DNA of 64,000 bases from Arenibacter sp. F20364. Lineage in GTDB: Bacteria; Bacteroidota; Bacteroidia; Flavobacteriales; Flavobacteriaceae. The translations under genes were made by a program, and so were the position numbers. The notes under the pieces are model-generated. The model searched no databases. It was not told the DNA's origin and saw nothing but the letters and a program-made list of their open reading frames with translations. The DNA is taken from the NCBI RefSeq assembly GCF_023015905.1, contig NZ_JALKBD010000022.1, positions 1 to 64,000 on the forward strand, given 5' to 3'. The first letter of the stretch is position 1; each line of letters opens with the position of its first letter. Of this stretch, positions 6,643 through 15,850 are shown in pieces.

Positions 6643-9186
6643 TTATTGCTGAGCTTTATAATCTGCTATATTCTTATGTACTTGAATTATTTTATAGTTG
6701 TTGGATAAAATTACGAAATTCTCATCATCGATTCGGTAATCCTTATTGTTTTTTATCAGTTCTGCATAGCCTAAAGCATAGTCCTTGGATTTAAAGCCAT
6801 GCACCACTACAAATTGATCCTCTAGATTATAGATGTCTTTGGACACCATATTCCTATACTTCAGATCCTTTATGGATTTTTCCAATAGTTCCTTGAGCCT
6901 AAGGGCCTTTTTATCGTCCCTAATTTTTAGTGGAAATACTACCTTCCAATTTCCAGAACCTGTAGATTCGGTTTCGGTGGAAAAAACCTTGGGCTCCAAC
7001 TTAGGTAATTGTTCCGCTACCATGGTTTGTGCTTTTTTCCCTTCAGGATTATTGGGATAGTTTAGGGCTACATAATTCAATGCCTCCTTAAAATCCTCAA
7101 ACCCCTGTAGTCTGCCAATGGCATTAGCTTTTAACATTTCAAATTTTGGAACAATGGGATCTCCGGTGTATTTGCTGATATTTTCCTCTGCCCCTGTAAT
7201 CACCTGCAGAAATTCTTGATTTTGGAACATTTTATACAAGCGCTGATACTTGGCATCCGGACTATCTGCACTTCCTGTTAGCACGGCCTGTGGGTTTAAA
7301 AGAATTTCCGCATATCTGGATTCGGGATGATTCTTAATAATATCATATTTCATATCTGTTGCCAACGAACTTCCAGATGCTTCATAAATTTTATAAAGAT
7401 TATATTTTGATGGAATTATGAGCCTTTCCTCAGGATTGGATTTTAGAACGCTTTCCAATTTACCAGCTGCCAAAAGATTTTCCTTAAATTTTTCCTTGTA
7501 GATCAGCCCCAATTGATAATTGGCAAAGTTCCGTTCAGTTTTTAAACTGTCTATCAGCTCTGGATCCGTGGGTATTTGACTTAAGTAAAACTCAACACTG
7601 TACTTTTCCTCTTCACCAACAGCAGCAACATTATTCGCTCCGGTATTGGCCGCATTTTCACCGCTTACCTCAAGATTTTGAGCTTTGGATTTATTGGACC
7701 ATCGCCAATCGTCTTCTAGGCTTCGCTTGCCCCACCTAGTTTTAAAATCGTTCTTGCCATAACCCAAGGTAGTTATATTATAAAAATAAAACTTGCCTTT
7801 GTTTTCCTTTCCACCCTTTGTTTTACCAAAAGCTGCAAAACCGGCATTGGCCATATTTTCTTCCTTCTTTTTTACTTTCTCGGCAATCGCTTTTAATTCG
7901 GCAATATAATCCTCGAAATAGGTTACCCTATCATCAATAGAAAACTCATATAAAGTAATGACGCTATCCGTATACTGAACCACCTCCTCATACTTGATGA
8001 CATCTTCCAAGTTATCCAGTTTTTTCTTGACCTCCCTATACTTTTTGGTATTTTCCTTTAAATTCTGTAGTACGCTGTCATAATATGCCCCGGAAGGTTT
8101 ATACTTGTTCTGGTCAAAATTATAGATCGCCAAATTTTCATAGTTCAGGGCATTCAATTGAGGCATATTTTGGGTAGCCCTCAAGGATTTGTTATAATAC
8201 AGCAAGGCCAAACTGTCGGATTCATTGGCCAAATGGAACTCCGCTACCTGACGGTATATTTTGTTCAAAAAGGGCCTATTTTCCCGATCTTCCTCCAATT
8301 CGGTAAGGTACTCGTACAACTCCTCCCTAATGTCATCGGTAAGTTCGGTATTCTGGATTTTTTGTAAATGCGCATTGATCATATATACCCTGGGCGATTT
8401 CCTATTTAAGTCGATCACCTTATCAAAGGCGTAATTGGCACTGTCCTTATGGCCTAATTGATTGTACAATTGACCAATAATATACAAGTAACGACCTTTT
8501 TCAGGATTTTTTTTGGTATATACCGATGCAATCTTCAACTGCTGAATGGCGGTATCTGGAATATTTAGGTTGATGTATGCCTGACCCATCATGGAACGGG
8601 CATCGGCATATTCCTGATCGCTTAAATACTCCAGTTTTATTAAACGCTTTAAGTTCCTAAGTGCTAGTTCTTCATTTTCCAGACGAATATTTACCTTCTC
8701 CCTCCAAATGGTTGCTTCATTAAGCTTATCGCTCTGAGTATATTTATTTAGGATATAATTAAAGGATTCCAAAGCGGGCATATAACGCTGGTCAAAATAC
8801 CTGGCCTTCCCTAATAGCAAAAAAGCCTCATCGGTCTGGGGATTGCGCTCCTCATCCTTAATGTCCATACTGTGTTTCTGTATAGCCTTGGTAGCCTTTT
8901 CCTCGGCAATAAGAAAATTGGGGTTATTATCTTCAGAATCCAGCTTTATGTCTTCAGTGACCTCCAGTCTTTCCACTGGCAATATTTCCCAATAGTTATC
9001 CTGATATTCAGCATTGAGACCCTCCCGCCCTTCTTCAAAAGCGATATTACCGTTGTACAAGGTATTGAACTTGGTATTAAGTGCATGCCAATTACGGTTT
9101 AGCATGGCGTCTTTCTTGGTAGAACAGGCATTAAAAACCAATCCTCCTAAAACAACTGAAAATATAAGTCTATTGCGAAGCTTCAA
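6643..9186 (-). CDS. porW: TPR lipoprotein PorW/SprE, type IX secretion and gliding
   Basis: An 847-residue protein with a lipoprotein signal: a hydrophobic stretch, then VFNACS with Cys21 as the lipidation site. Repeated helix pairs of TPR type span about residues 100-420. The conserved N-terminal block AEEKATKAIQKHSM is typical of the SprE/PorW group. SprE of Flavobacterium johnsoniae is required for type IX secretion and gliding, and PorW is its Porphyromonas counterpart. It is the first gene of the minus-strand run that continues into bactofilin, atpZ and atpB. From its upstream region (9187-9240) I could not pick a convincing -7 box. Confidence 0.88.
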   Translation of the reverse strand: MKLRNRLIFSVVLGGLVFNACSTKKDAMLNRNWHALNTKFNTLYNGNIAFEEGREGLNAEYQDNYWEILPVERLEVTEDIKLDSEDNNPNFLIAEEKATKAIQKHSMDIKDEERNPQTDEAFLLLGKARYFDQRYMPALESFNYILNKYTQSDKLNEATIWREKVNIRLENEELALRNLKRLIKLEYLSDQEYADARSMMGQAYINLNIPDTAIQQLKIASVYTKKNPEKGRYLYIIGQLYNQLGHKDSANYAFDKVIDLNRKSPRVYMINAHLQKIQNTELTDDIREELYEYLTELEEDRENRPFLNKIYRQVAEFHLANESDSLALLYYNKSLRATQNMPQLNALNYENLAIYNFDQNKYKPSGAYYDSVLQNLKENTKKYREVKKKLDNLEDVIKYEEVVQYTDSVITLYEFSIDDRVTYFEDYIAELKAIAEKVKKKEENMANAGFAAFGKTKGGKENKGKFYFYNITTLGYGKNDFKTRWGKRSLEDDWRWSNKSKAQNLEVSGENAANTGANNVAAVGEEEKYSVEFYLSQIPTDPELIDSLKTERNFANYQLGLIYKEKFKENLLAAGKLESVLKSNPEERLIIPSKYNLYKIYEASGSSLATDMKYDIIKNHPESRYAEILLNPQAVLTGSADSPDAKYQRLYKMFQNQEFLQVITGAEENISKYTGDPIVPKFEMLKANAIGRLQGFEDFKEALNYVALNYPNNPEGKKAQTMVAEQLPKLEPKVFSTETESTGSGNWKVVFPLKIRDDKKALRLKELLEKSIKDLKYRNMVSKDIYNLEDQFVVVHGFKSKDYALGYAELIKNNKDYRIDDENFVILSNNYKIIQVHKNIADYKAQQ

Positions 9187-9381
9187 AATTCTATGTATTC
9201 GTACGTATCCTTAACTGAAAAACAATAGGATTATTATGCAGTTGGTCGACAAAAACAGTATTATTTTTAGTTGATGGATTATTCCGAACCTGCCCAATGC
9301 AACGATTAGGGGGTAAACCCTTTTGAGAATAGATGGCGAAAATTGTTTAAATTGATTAGCCCGGCATGGGCCCCGGGAAAA

Positions 9382-10077
9382 TTATCCTCCAAAAAAAACT
9401 TCCAACTCTTTCAAGGTTTCTGCAGAGGTCTGTATATCTTTTACCTGCTCTCCCTTGTTCAACACTACAATTCGCTCACAAACCTCTGTAACGTGCATAA
9501 GATCGTGACTGGATACCAAGACGGTAACTTCTTTACCGGCCGATAAACTCCGGATAATGGCTTTTAGCCTAATTTGTGTTGTTGGATCCAAGTTGGCAAA
9601 AGGTTCATCCAATATTATTACCTCTGGATTACCAATGAAAGAGGCCACAATACCTACCTTTTTCTGATTTCCCTTGGACAGATCCCTCAAGTATTTTTTC
9701 TGACCCAAAATTTCCCCGTGAAAAAAATCCTCGAATCCCTCCAAAAGCTTGTCTACATCGGCCTTGTTTTGGCCTCTTAGTTCCCCGATAAAATAGAAGT
9801 ACTCCTCAGGTGTTAAATACCCGATCAAGAAAGTTTCATCTATAAATGCCGAGGTAAAAGGTTTCCAGGCCTCACTTGTATCTACCTGCACTCCGTTATT
9901 CATAATATGTCCAGTACTCGGCTGAATTAAATCGAGCATCAAACTAAAAAACGTGGTCTTTCCAGCGCCATTATTGCCTACCAAGCCAAAACTTTGACCC
10001 TTGGGGATTTCCAAATTTTCAATATTCAATACCATGGATCCACCGTATTTTTTTGTTAAATTTTGGACTGTAATCAT
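9382..10077 (-). CDS. ABC transporter ATP-binding protein
   Basis: A 231-residue nucleotide-binding subunit. Walker A GNNGAGKTT lies at residues 34-42, the signature LSKGNQ at 133-138, Walker B VIILDEP at 153-159, and the switch histidine follows at about 191. A longer in-frame start exists at 10113, but MITVQNLTKKYGG at 10077 is the normal N-terminus. It also leaves a 10-base gap after the permease gene instead of an overlap. It pairs with the DUF5687 membrane protein immediately upstream to form a presumed exporter. The substrate is not evident. Confidence 0.93.
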   Translation of the reverse strand: MITVQNLTKKYGGSMVLNIENLEIPKGQSFGLVGNNGAGKTTFFSLMLDLIQPSTGHIMNNGVQVDTSEAWKPFTSAFIDETFLIGYLTPEEYFYFIGELRGQNKADVDKLLEGFEDFFHGEILGQKKYLRDLSKGNQKKVGIVASFIGNPEVIILDEPFANLDPTTQIRLKAIIRSLSAGKEVTVLVSSHDLMHVTEVCERIVVLNKGEQVKDIQTSAETLKELEVFFGG

Positions 10078-10087
10078 AGCTGTTTTT

Positions 10088-11560
10088 TTAAGCTTTTTGT
10101 TTGTAGGCTGCAAGCGTCTTATACTTTTCCTTTTTGTAGATGCCCTCTATCATAGAAAAAACTTTATTTTTAAATGCAAAACCGATAACCCCCGCCATGC
10201 CAACAAAAATATAGCCTGTGGTTGGACTTATTAAATAGTGGCCTAGAGCATAGACCCCCAAAGGTAAAATTAACTTGGGCAAGGTTAACATTAGTGTTTT
10301 TGTGTTGAAAGCCTGCTTGTCTCCAAACGCCTTTTTGTTGGATGTAAGATCAATAGGTGTTTTAATATAAGCTCCGCCCCATAATACTAAGTAGGAGTTG
10401 ACGCCAATATTATAAATGGCCCCTACAAGGACCGCCAAATAGGCATCCCATCCGAAATAAATATAAAAGGAAGCCAAAATCGTACTGAAAATGGTGGCTA
10501 TGGTAATCAGATACCATTTGGAACTTAAATATTCCCTATACCTAATGTTCTGACTCATCATAAGGGGATAGTAAGAACTGTCCCAACTGGGCACGAACTG
10601 GCCAAAACTAAACAAGAACCCTCCAGAAATAAAAATACCTGCAAAAATCTTCCAAACAGGTCCGTCGTAAACCTCCACTGCGCCCGTAAAAAAGAACAGT
10701 CCATAAAAAATAAAGAAAAAACTCATGATTACGGAAGTCCTTGATCGCTTGTTCCTTCTAATCAATTTTATATCGTTCTTTAAAAAGGTGCCCAGATTCC
10801 CAAAACGGTTCAACCATGCATAGTCCTCAGTTTTGGCGGTGGATTTCTTTCCGGCAAGTCCGGCATCCAGATACATATGCTTTTTAAAATAGGCAAAGGC
10901 CCAAGTAATAATTGCCATCAACAATCCCCATGTCAAGAAGGCCATCCAAGGCAAGGCATAAAGAGTTTCAAAAAATGGCGAGGTGTAGTGCGTTATATTA
11001 AAAAGCTCGTAATACTGACAGATTCCAAGGACAGAAAAGAGGCCGAGTAGCGCATAAAAAACATTGTCTTTATTATTGACCAGTACATTTATGAAATTAT
11101 TGCAAAAAAACAGCGCCATGATTCCCAAATGCCAACCAATGACACCCATAGGATCATAGCCCTCTTTTAATAAAACAATTGAAAAAGGAACAAAGAAAAA
11201 GGCATGTGACCAATTAAAAAAAGAAACCACCGTTTTCCCTAGGGAGTATCCTACTACCTTACTTTTACTCATTGGAAGGTAGAGCAAAGGTTTAATATTG
11301 GTTATCGGCATTTTCTGTAGCATGTACCTTATATATAGATCACCCACCAAGTAGTAGATCATAAACTGGTTGACAATTAAAAGTGGATCTCCCCAACCTT
11401 GTTTTTTGATGATATAAAAAGCCCCTATTCCAAGCCCTAGGAATACGGCCATAAAATAAAGAGCCCCAAAAACCATAAAAATCTTTATGGCAAGATTTGC
11501 TTTAAAAGAGGCGGATCTAAAAAAGGATTTCCATTCAAGCGTAAGAAAGTGCTTTAGCAT
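10088..11560 (-). CDS. DUF5687 family ABC transporter membrane protein
   Basis: A 490-residue polytopic protein beginning MLKHFLTLEWKSFFRSASFK, the start typical of Bacteroidota DUF5687 proteins. About ten to twelve hydrophobic helices are visible, with a charged cytoplasmic stretch near residues 235-275. Its stop codon lies 10 bases before the start of the ATP-binding subunit, so the two should form one exporter. What it exports is unknown. Its start lies close to the divergent ferredoxin reductase gene. Confidence 0.88.
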   Translation of the reverse strand: MLKHFLTLEWKSFFRSASFKANLAIKIFMVFGALYFMAVFLGLGIGAFYIIKKQGWGDPLLIVNQFMIYYLVGDLYIRYMLQKMPITNIKPLLYLPMSKSKVVGYSLGKTVVSFFNWSHAFFFVPFSIVLLKEGYDPMGVIGWHLGIMALFFCNNFINVLVNNKDNVFYALLGLFSVLGICQYYELFNITHYTSPFFETLYALPWMAFLTWGLLMAIITWAFAYFKKHMYLDAGLAGKKSTAKTEDYAWLNRFGNLGTFLKNDIKLIRRNKRSRTSVIMSFFFIFYGLFFFTGAVEVYDGPVWKIFAGIFISGGFLFSFGQFVPSWDSSYYPLMMSQNIRYREYLSSKWYLITIATIFSTILASFYIYFGWDAYLAVLVGAIYNIGVNSYLVLWGGAYIKTPIDLTSNKKAFGDKQAFNTKTLMLTLPKLILPLGVYALGHYLISPTTGYIFVGMAGVIGFAFKNKVFSMIEGIYKKEKYKTLAAYKQKA

Positions 11561-11665
11561 TCTTTTGGATAGTTAAACCTGACAGATTAGTGCCTAATTT
11601 AGGGTATTTGTTACAAACAGCTGGTATTTTTTTAATTTCCCGTTTTAAATCCTCCCCGCTTTGCT

Positions 11666-11673
11666 TAATTTTG
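11666..11673 (+). promoter_or_regulatory. -7 promoter box for the ferredoxin reductase gene
   Basis: TAATTTTG followed by CACC matches TAnnTTTG. Transcription should begin near 11680, which rules out the upstream in-frame start at 11590 and supports the ATG at 11689. Confidence 0.6.
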
Positions 11674-11688
11674 CACCAAAGATTTAAT

Positions 11689-12738
11689 ATGGCCCACTTT
11701 CATTCGCTTACCGTTCAAAAGATTAAACCGCTTACCCCTAACTCAGTTGCTATTACTTTTGCCATTCCCAAAGAACTGATCCAGACCTTTGCCTTTACCG
11801 CCGGTCAGTACATCACCATTAAAAAGGAAATAAAAGGCAAGGAGCTACGTAGGGCATACTCCATTAGTTCCTCTCCTAAATGTGAGGGCATTACCATTGG
11901 TGTCAAGAAAGTGGACAAGGGGGGCTTTTCAGATTTCGCGCATAACAAACTTAAGGTAGGGGATGTATTGGAAGTAATGCCTCCGGAAGGCCGATTTATT
12001 TTTAAACCCTCCTCCAATCCAAAAAATATAGTAGCCTTTGCTGCAGGTAGCGGAATTACCCCTATAATGAGTATTGCCAAAACTGTCTTGGAATCCAATT
12101 CCAAGAATAATTTTGTTTTAGTATATGGGAATAAATCCTATAAGGAAACCATGTTCTATACCGATTTAGTGAAGCTTCAACTGGAATATACCAATAGGTT
12201 TCATATCTATTTTATCTTGAGTCAGACCCAAGAGGACGAATCCATTTTTGGACGTATCGAAGCTTCCACGGTGAACTATGTCCTTAAAAACAAACATAAA
12301 AATCTAGAATTCAACGATTACTATCTATGTGGTCCCGAGGCCATGATAGAGTTGGTGACCGAAAATCTCAAAAACAAGGGTATTACTGAGGATAAGATAC
12401 ATTATGAACTTTTTACCTCAACGGAAATCAAGGACGAACTTCCCGAAAAGTTGGATGGAAAAACCCAGCTGAAGGTTATTGTAGATGATGAGGAATTCTC
12501 CCTATCTATGGATAAAAACAGTTTGGTACTCGATGCCGTTTTAAAAGAGAATATAGATGCCCCATATTCCTGTCAAGGAGGCGTTTGCAGTAGTTGTATA
12601 GCCCGTATCAAAGAAGGCAAGGCCGATATGGTAAAAAATCAAATTTTAACTGATGGTGAAATTGCCGAAGGTTTGATCCTAACTTGTCAGGCGCACCCTA
12701 CAACCCCCACACTAACGGTGGATTATGACGATGTGTAA
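11689..12738 (+). CDS. PaaE-like ferredoxin--NADP reductase with 2Fe-2S domain
   Basis: A 349-residue flavoprotein that moves electrons from NAD(P)H through FAD to a plant-type 2Fe-2S centre. RAYSISSSP (about residues 55-63) is the FAD-binding motif, and AAGSGITPIMSI is the pyridine-nucleotide motif. The C-terminal ferredoxin domain has the four ligands Cys295, Cys300, Cys303 and Cys333. This order (FAD, NAD, ferredoxin) is that of the reductase PaaE of phenylacetyl-CoA epoxidase. No paaABCD genes are nearby, so the partner oxygenase is unknown. The start was set by the -7 box and by MAHFHSLTVQKI, which aligns as a normal family N-terminus. Confidence 0.92.
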   Translation: MAHFHSLTVQKIKPLTPNSVAITFAIPKELIQTFAFTAGQYITIKKEIKGKELRRAYSISSSPKCEGITIGVKKVDKGGFSDFAHNKLKVGDVLEVMPPEGRFIFKPSSNPKNIVAFAAGSGITPIMSIAKTVLESNSKNNFVLVYGNKSYKETMFYTDLVKLQLEYTNRFHIYFILSQTQEDESIFGRIEASTVNYVLKNKHKNLEFNDYYLCGPEAMIELVTENLKNKGITEDKIHYELFTSTEIKDELPEKLDGKTQLKVIVDDEEFSLSMDKNSLVLDAVLKENIDAPYSCQGGVCSSCIARIKEGKADMVKNQILTDGEIAEGLILTCQAHPTTPTLTVDYDDV

Positions 12739-12847
12739 ATGGAGGTTTTGATTCCTACTATTACCTTAGCAGTACACAGTAGGCAAAATTAAAAATTCTA
12801 CATCCCTATTCGGAAATCAAGAAAAATTTGGACAACTGTGTCAAGTT

Positions 12848-13633
12848 TTAAGATACACTAAAAGTTTGTTCCATTAGCCTTACCGCATGTTCGTAACCAA
12901 TGGAATAGGCTTTTTCGATTCCCTTTTTGTCCAGTATCCCAATAAGCTCCAAAGCTTTTGGTTCAAACAATAGATCGCATTTGTTTACTTTGTCCCTATT
13001 AATGGCGTATATCATTAAAGAAGTGGTTCTATTGGCCAGCTGTAAGGACGATTTTATCCCTTCCTTGGGAATTTCCCTGATTCCGGAAACATTACTCCCG
13101 ATTACAAAATCTGATGTCGAGGCAACTTCATCATAGGGAAAATTGTTCATAATACCCCCATCAGCGTATAAGCGTCCCTGAATAGCAACGGGACTAAAAA
13201 CAGGTGGTAAGGCCGCAGAGGCCAATAACGGTTTGATCAATTCCCCTTCAGAAAATATTTTTTCATCCCCCTTTTGCAAATCGGTAGCTACTACATAAAG
13301 TTTGCGCTTCAAGGACTCAAAGGTATTTCTCGGAAAATAATTTGAGAACAAATCGAAATACCTATCCGTGTCCAACAGGCCCGGTTTTAAAATAGTCATA
13401 AAATTATAGCGGAATAGCGGAGTTTCCTTAAAAAACTGAAGCATTTCGGAAACCGTGTTACCGTTGGCATACAAGGCTCCGATGAGGGCGCCTACACTAG
13501 TGCCCGAAACTGCATGGGTACTTATTCCAAATTCATTCAGCGCATGGATCATCCCTATATGAGCCATCCCTTTTACGCCTCCTCCGGATAAAACCAGCCC
13601 AACCGATTTTGATTCCAATTCCGATAAGTCCAT
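12848..13633 (-). CDS. Patatin-like phospholipase (RssA type)
   Basis: A 261-residue cytoplasmic serine hydrolase of the patatin fold. The oxyanion motif GGGVKG lies at 17-22, the nucleophile elbow GTSVG at 44-48 (Ser46), and the catalytic dyad aspartate in DGG at about residue 158. All key residues are present, so it should be active on lipid acyl esters. It lacks the C-terminal membrane domain of larger bacterial patatins. It is convergent with the ferredoxin reductase gene, with about 110 bases between the stop codons. The physiological substrate cannot be told from sequence. Confidence 0.92.
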   Translation of the reverse strand: MDLSELESKSVGLVLSGGGVKGMAHIGMIHALNEFGISTHAVSGTSVGALIGALYANGNTVSEMLQFFKETPLFRYNFMTILKPGLLDTDRYFDLFSNYFPRNTFESLKRKLYVVATDLQKGDEKIFSEGELIKPLLASAALPPVFSPVAIQGRLYADGGIMNNFPYDEVASTSDFVIGSNVSGIREIPKEGIKSSLQLANRTTSLMIYAINRDKVNKCDLLFEPKALELIGILDKKGIEKAYSIGYEHAVRLMEQTFSVS

Positions 13634-14039
13634 TTCAATGGTTGTTTATAAAACCTGTTTACAGCATAAAATAATCGCCAAACATTGGATCAAAATTACC
13701 TATAACCCTTCGAACTTGAAAAAATTCAATCAAAATTGTACAATGTTTTACAAACTATCTGGTAGGTATCTTCCCTAAAGCCCGACCGTAATTTCCATTT
13801 AATTACTTTTCATCGATATCATATATCCCTAGATCCCATTTTCAGCACCCGAACCCCATCCTTAACCGACAATAAACCGACCAAGACGTATGTTCTGCCC
13901 TAATATAAGGAAATTCCAAAAAAGTAGTTTCTAAGGCGTAAAAGAATTGAAACCAGGGCTAATTATTCAAATTTATTCCATCGTTGCCCATTCCATTGAA
14001 AGACAGCACAATCAAAATCCAACACCAACATATCGGTGT
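13634..14039. other. Intergenic gap between the patatin and DoxX-like genes
   Basis: I find no credible gene in this 406-base gap. A short inverted repeat, AACACC (14021-14026) and GGTGTT (14035-14040), sits right at the end of the DoxX-like gene. It could be a weak terminator on the minus strand, but no U-run follows it. Confidence 0.4.
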
Positions 14040-14438
14040 TTAGGAATGTAGCAAAAACACTAGAAAAACAGCCGGCACAAAATAAATGGCTATGGTTCTT
14101 GCCCCATCGTAATCCTTTGCCATACGCTGCCCAAAAAGCAACATTAACAAAGCGAGACAAGACAGAATGGCTCCTACTTGGGCAATTGAGCCATCCCCCT
14201 CTGTGGTAAGTAAATAAAATCCTGTTGTGCAAAAAATAGCTGCCACCATTTCCGTTACCAGCACAGTCCCTAATAACAAGGGCACTATATTCTTAAAAGG
14301 TGTTTGGGAAAAATGCCCTGTTAACCATGATAAATTGCCCTTCCAATCCAAAATTTTATCCAATGCACTTTGAAAAAAAGTAATGATTAAAAAAAGAAGT
14401 AGAAGTAGTTCCGTAGGATAATTTAGTACGTTGGTCAT
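14040..14438 (-). CDS. DoxX-like four-helix membrane protein
   Basis: A 132-residue protein with four hydrophobic helices (about residues 9-27, 49-72, 84-103 and 112-131). A polar loop after helix 1 contains SALDKILDWKGNLSWL. The helix pattern and the 'xxxDKxxxW' start of the loop are those of the DoxX/DoxD-like family, whose members are implicated in redox and terminal oxidase functions. The function here is not known. It lies 28 bases after the delta prime gene in the same direction and may be co-transcribed with it. Confidence 0.65.
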   Translation of the reverse strand: MTNVLNYPTELLLLLFLIITFFQSALDKILDWKGNLSWLTGHFSQTPFKNIVPLLLGTVLVTEMVAAIFCTTGFYLLTTEGDGSIAQVGAILSCLALLMLLFGQRMAKDYDGARTIAIYFVPAVFLVFLLHS

Positions 14439-14466
14439 ACAATTAGTTTATAGTGATACCATTTAT

Positions 14467-15618
14467 CTAGGCTGCTTTTTTGTGCAGCAATCGGGTTAAT
14501 TTTATGGATAGATCCATCAGAATAAGTTTGGAATTACCATTTCTTTCAATGTGATAAATAGCGTCCTCCAATTCCTTCACAATGGAAAGAATATTATTTT
14601 CATGTACGAACGGCGCAAACTTTTCCAATTGAAATCCTTCGACATGAATCCTCATAAATGCCAATTCCCGGGTATTATAATTGATCAACAGCGCCTGCCT
14701 CATAACGGACATGCAGTAATTTAAAAACTTTTTTTGGGTTTCCCTACCCGTTTTGGCCACAACTTCGCTCCAAGAAATGAGATCATGGATCGCAGCTTTG
14801 TTGCCCTTGGCCTTAAAGGCGCTTCTAACCCATTGCACAAACCACTTCTCAAATACCAAATCCTCGGAATCGTTGTTCATGAAATCGAGGGCCTTATTGA
14901 AATTACCATTGGCTTCATGCGATATTCTATGGGCATCCTCCTTGGAAACTCCCCTGTCTATCAAGGCTTGTGAAATAGCCTCTTCTGCCAACCTAGGGAA
15001 ATGTAATATTTGGCACCTAGATCGTATCGTCTGAATTATTTGTTCTTCATCCTCTGCGATTAAAATCAATACCGTTTTGTCCGGTGGCTCTTCTATCAAT
15101 TTCAGAAGTTTGTTGGCTGTAGAGGTATTCATTTTCTCTGCCATCCAAATAATCAAAGCCTTATACCCACCTTCATAGGACTTAAGGGACAATTTTTTTA
15201 CCACATCCTGGGCCTCATCTACACCGATCTGTCCCTGTTTATTTTCAATCCCTATTAATTTATACCAATCAAAGAGATTTCCATAGGGCTGTTCGGTTAT
15301 GAATTGACGCCATTCCTCCAAATAATGGTCGCTTACAGCGTGACTTTTTACCTTGTCCGAATTTGACACTGGAAAGGCAAAATGCACATCCGGATGTGCC
15401 AAGGAGTTAAATTTGGCATTGCAGGCACTATTGCCATTATTATTTTCCCCCTCACTGTTGCCACAAAGTAAATACTGCACATAACACAAGGCCATAGGCA
15501 AGGTGCCACAGCCCTCTGGACCAACAAATAATTGGGCATGGGGAATGCGTCCTGCATCCGCGCTAGATACCAGATGATTTTTAATATGGGAAAGTCCTAA
15601 AATATCCTTGAATAGCAT
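14467..15618 (-). CDS. holB: DNA polymerase III subunit delta prime
   Basis: A 383-residue clamp-loader subunit of the AAA+ type. The P-loop position reads GPEGCGTLPMA, lacking the Lys-Thr of an active Walker A; this degeneration is usual for delta prime, which acts as the stator of the clamp loader. The sensor-1/SRC region KLIEEPPDKTVLILIAEDE is intact, followed by TIRSRCQILHFPRL. The start at 15618 (MLFKDILGLSHIKNHL) is chosen over 15687. A perfect -7 box lies only five bases upstream, so the mRNA is probably leaderless. It is divergent from pgk. Confidence 0.9.
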   Translation of the reverse strand: MLFKDILGLSHIKNHLVSSADAGRIPHAQLFVGPEGCGTLPMALCYVQYLLCGNSEGENNNGNSACNAKFNSLAHPDVHFAFPVSNSDKVKSHAVSDHYLEEWRQFITEQPYGNLFDWYKLIGIENKQGQIGVDEAQDVVKKLSLKSYEGGYKALIIWMAEKMNTSTANKLLKLIEEPPDKTVLILIAEDEEQIIQTIRSRCQILHFPRLAEEAISQALIDRGVSKEDAHRISHEANGNFNKALDFMNNDSEDLVFEKWFVQWVRSAFKAKGNKAAIHDLISWSEVVAKTGRETQKKFLNYCMSVMRQALLINYNTRELAFMRIHVEGFQLEKFAPFVHENNILSIVKELEDAIYHIERNGNSKLILMDLSIKLTRLLHKKAA

Positions 15619-15622
15619 GGCC

Positions 15623-15630
15623 CAAATATA
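15623..15630 (-). promoter_or_regulatory. -7 promoter box immediately before holB
   Basis: Read on the minus strand this is TATATTTG, a perfect TAnnTTTG box. Only four bases separate it from the ATG at 15618. The transcript would therefore start at or next to the A of the start codon. Confidence 0.6.
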
Positions 15631-15818
15631 GCGGTTTTTTATCTGAAAATTAATTGTACGAGGTCTTTGGAAAATATAGGAATGCACGGCATTGATTTTT
15701 CGAAATGCAAGTTCAAATTTCCCCTGACCAGCAACCTGTTATAATTTTAAAACCAAAATTAGACCATTAGCCGGGCAAATAAATGGAATAGTCTCTTTAA
15801 ACACTACCTATAAATCTT

Positions 15819-15826
15819 TACATTTG
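15819..15826 (+). promoter_or_regulatory. -7 promoter box for pgk
   Basis: TACATTTG followed by TCAC is a perfect TAnnTTTG box. Transcription should begin near 15832, which places the in-frame start at 15824 outside the mRNA and supports the ATG at 15851. Confidence 0.65.
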
Positions 15827-15850
15827 TCACTCTCTAAAAATAAGTGGCAA

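Noticed and set aside
9360-9381. CCCGG/CCGGG hairpin just past the ABC ATPase gene
   Set aside because: Short stem without a following T-run on the minus strand, so not called as a terminator.
10001-10234. Plus-strand frame opposite the ABC genes
   Set aside because: Antisense shadow of two well-supported minus-strand genes.
13963-14232. Minus-strand frame overlapping the DoxX-like gene
   Set aside because: It is read in another frame over the DoxX-like gene and has no independent support.
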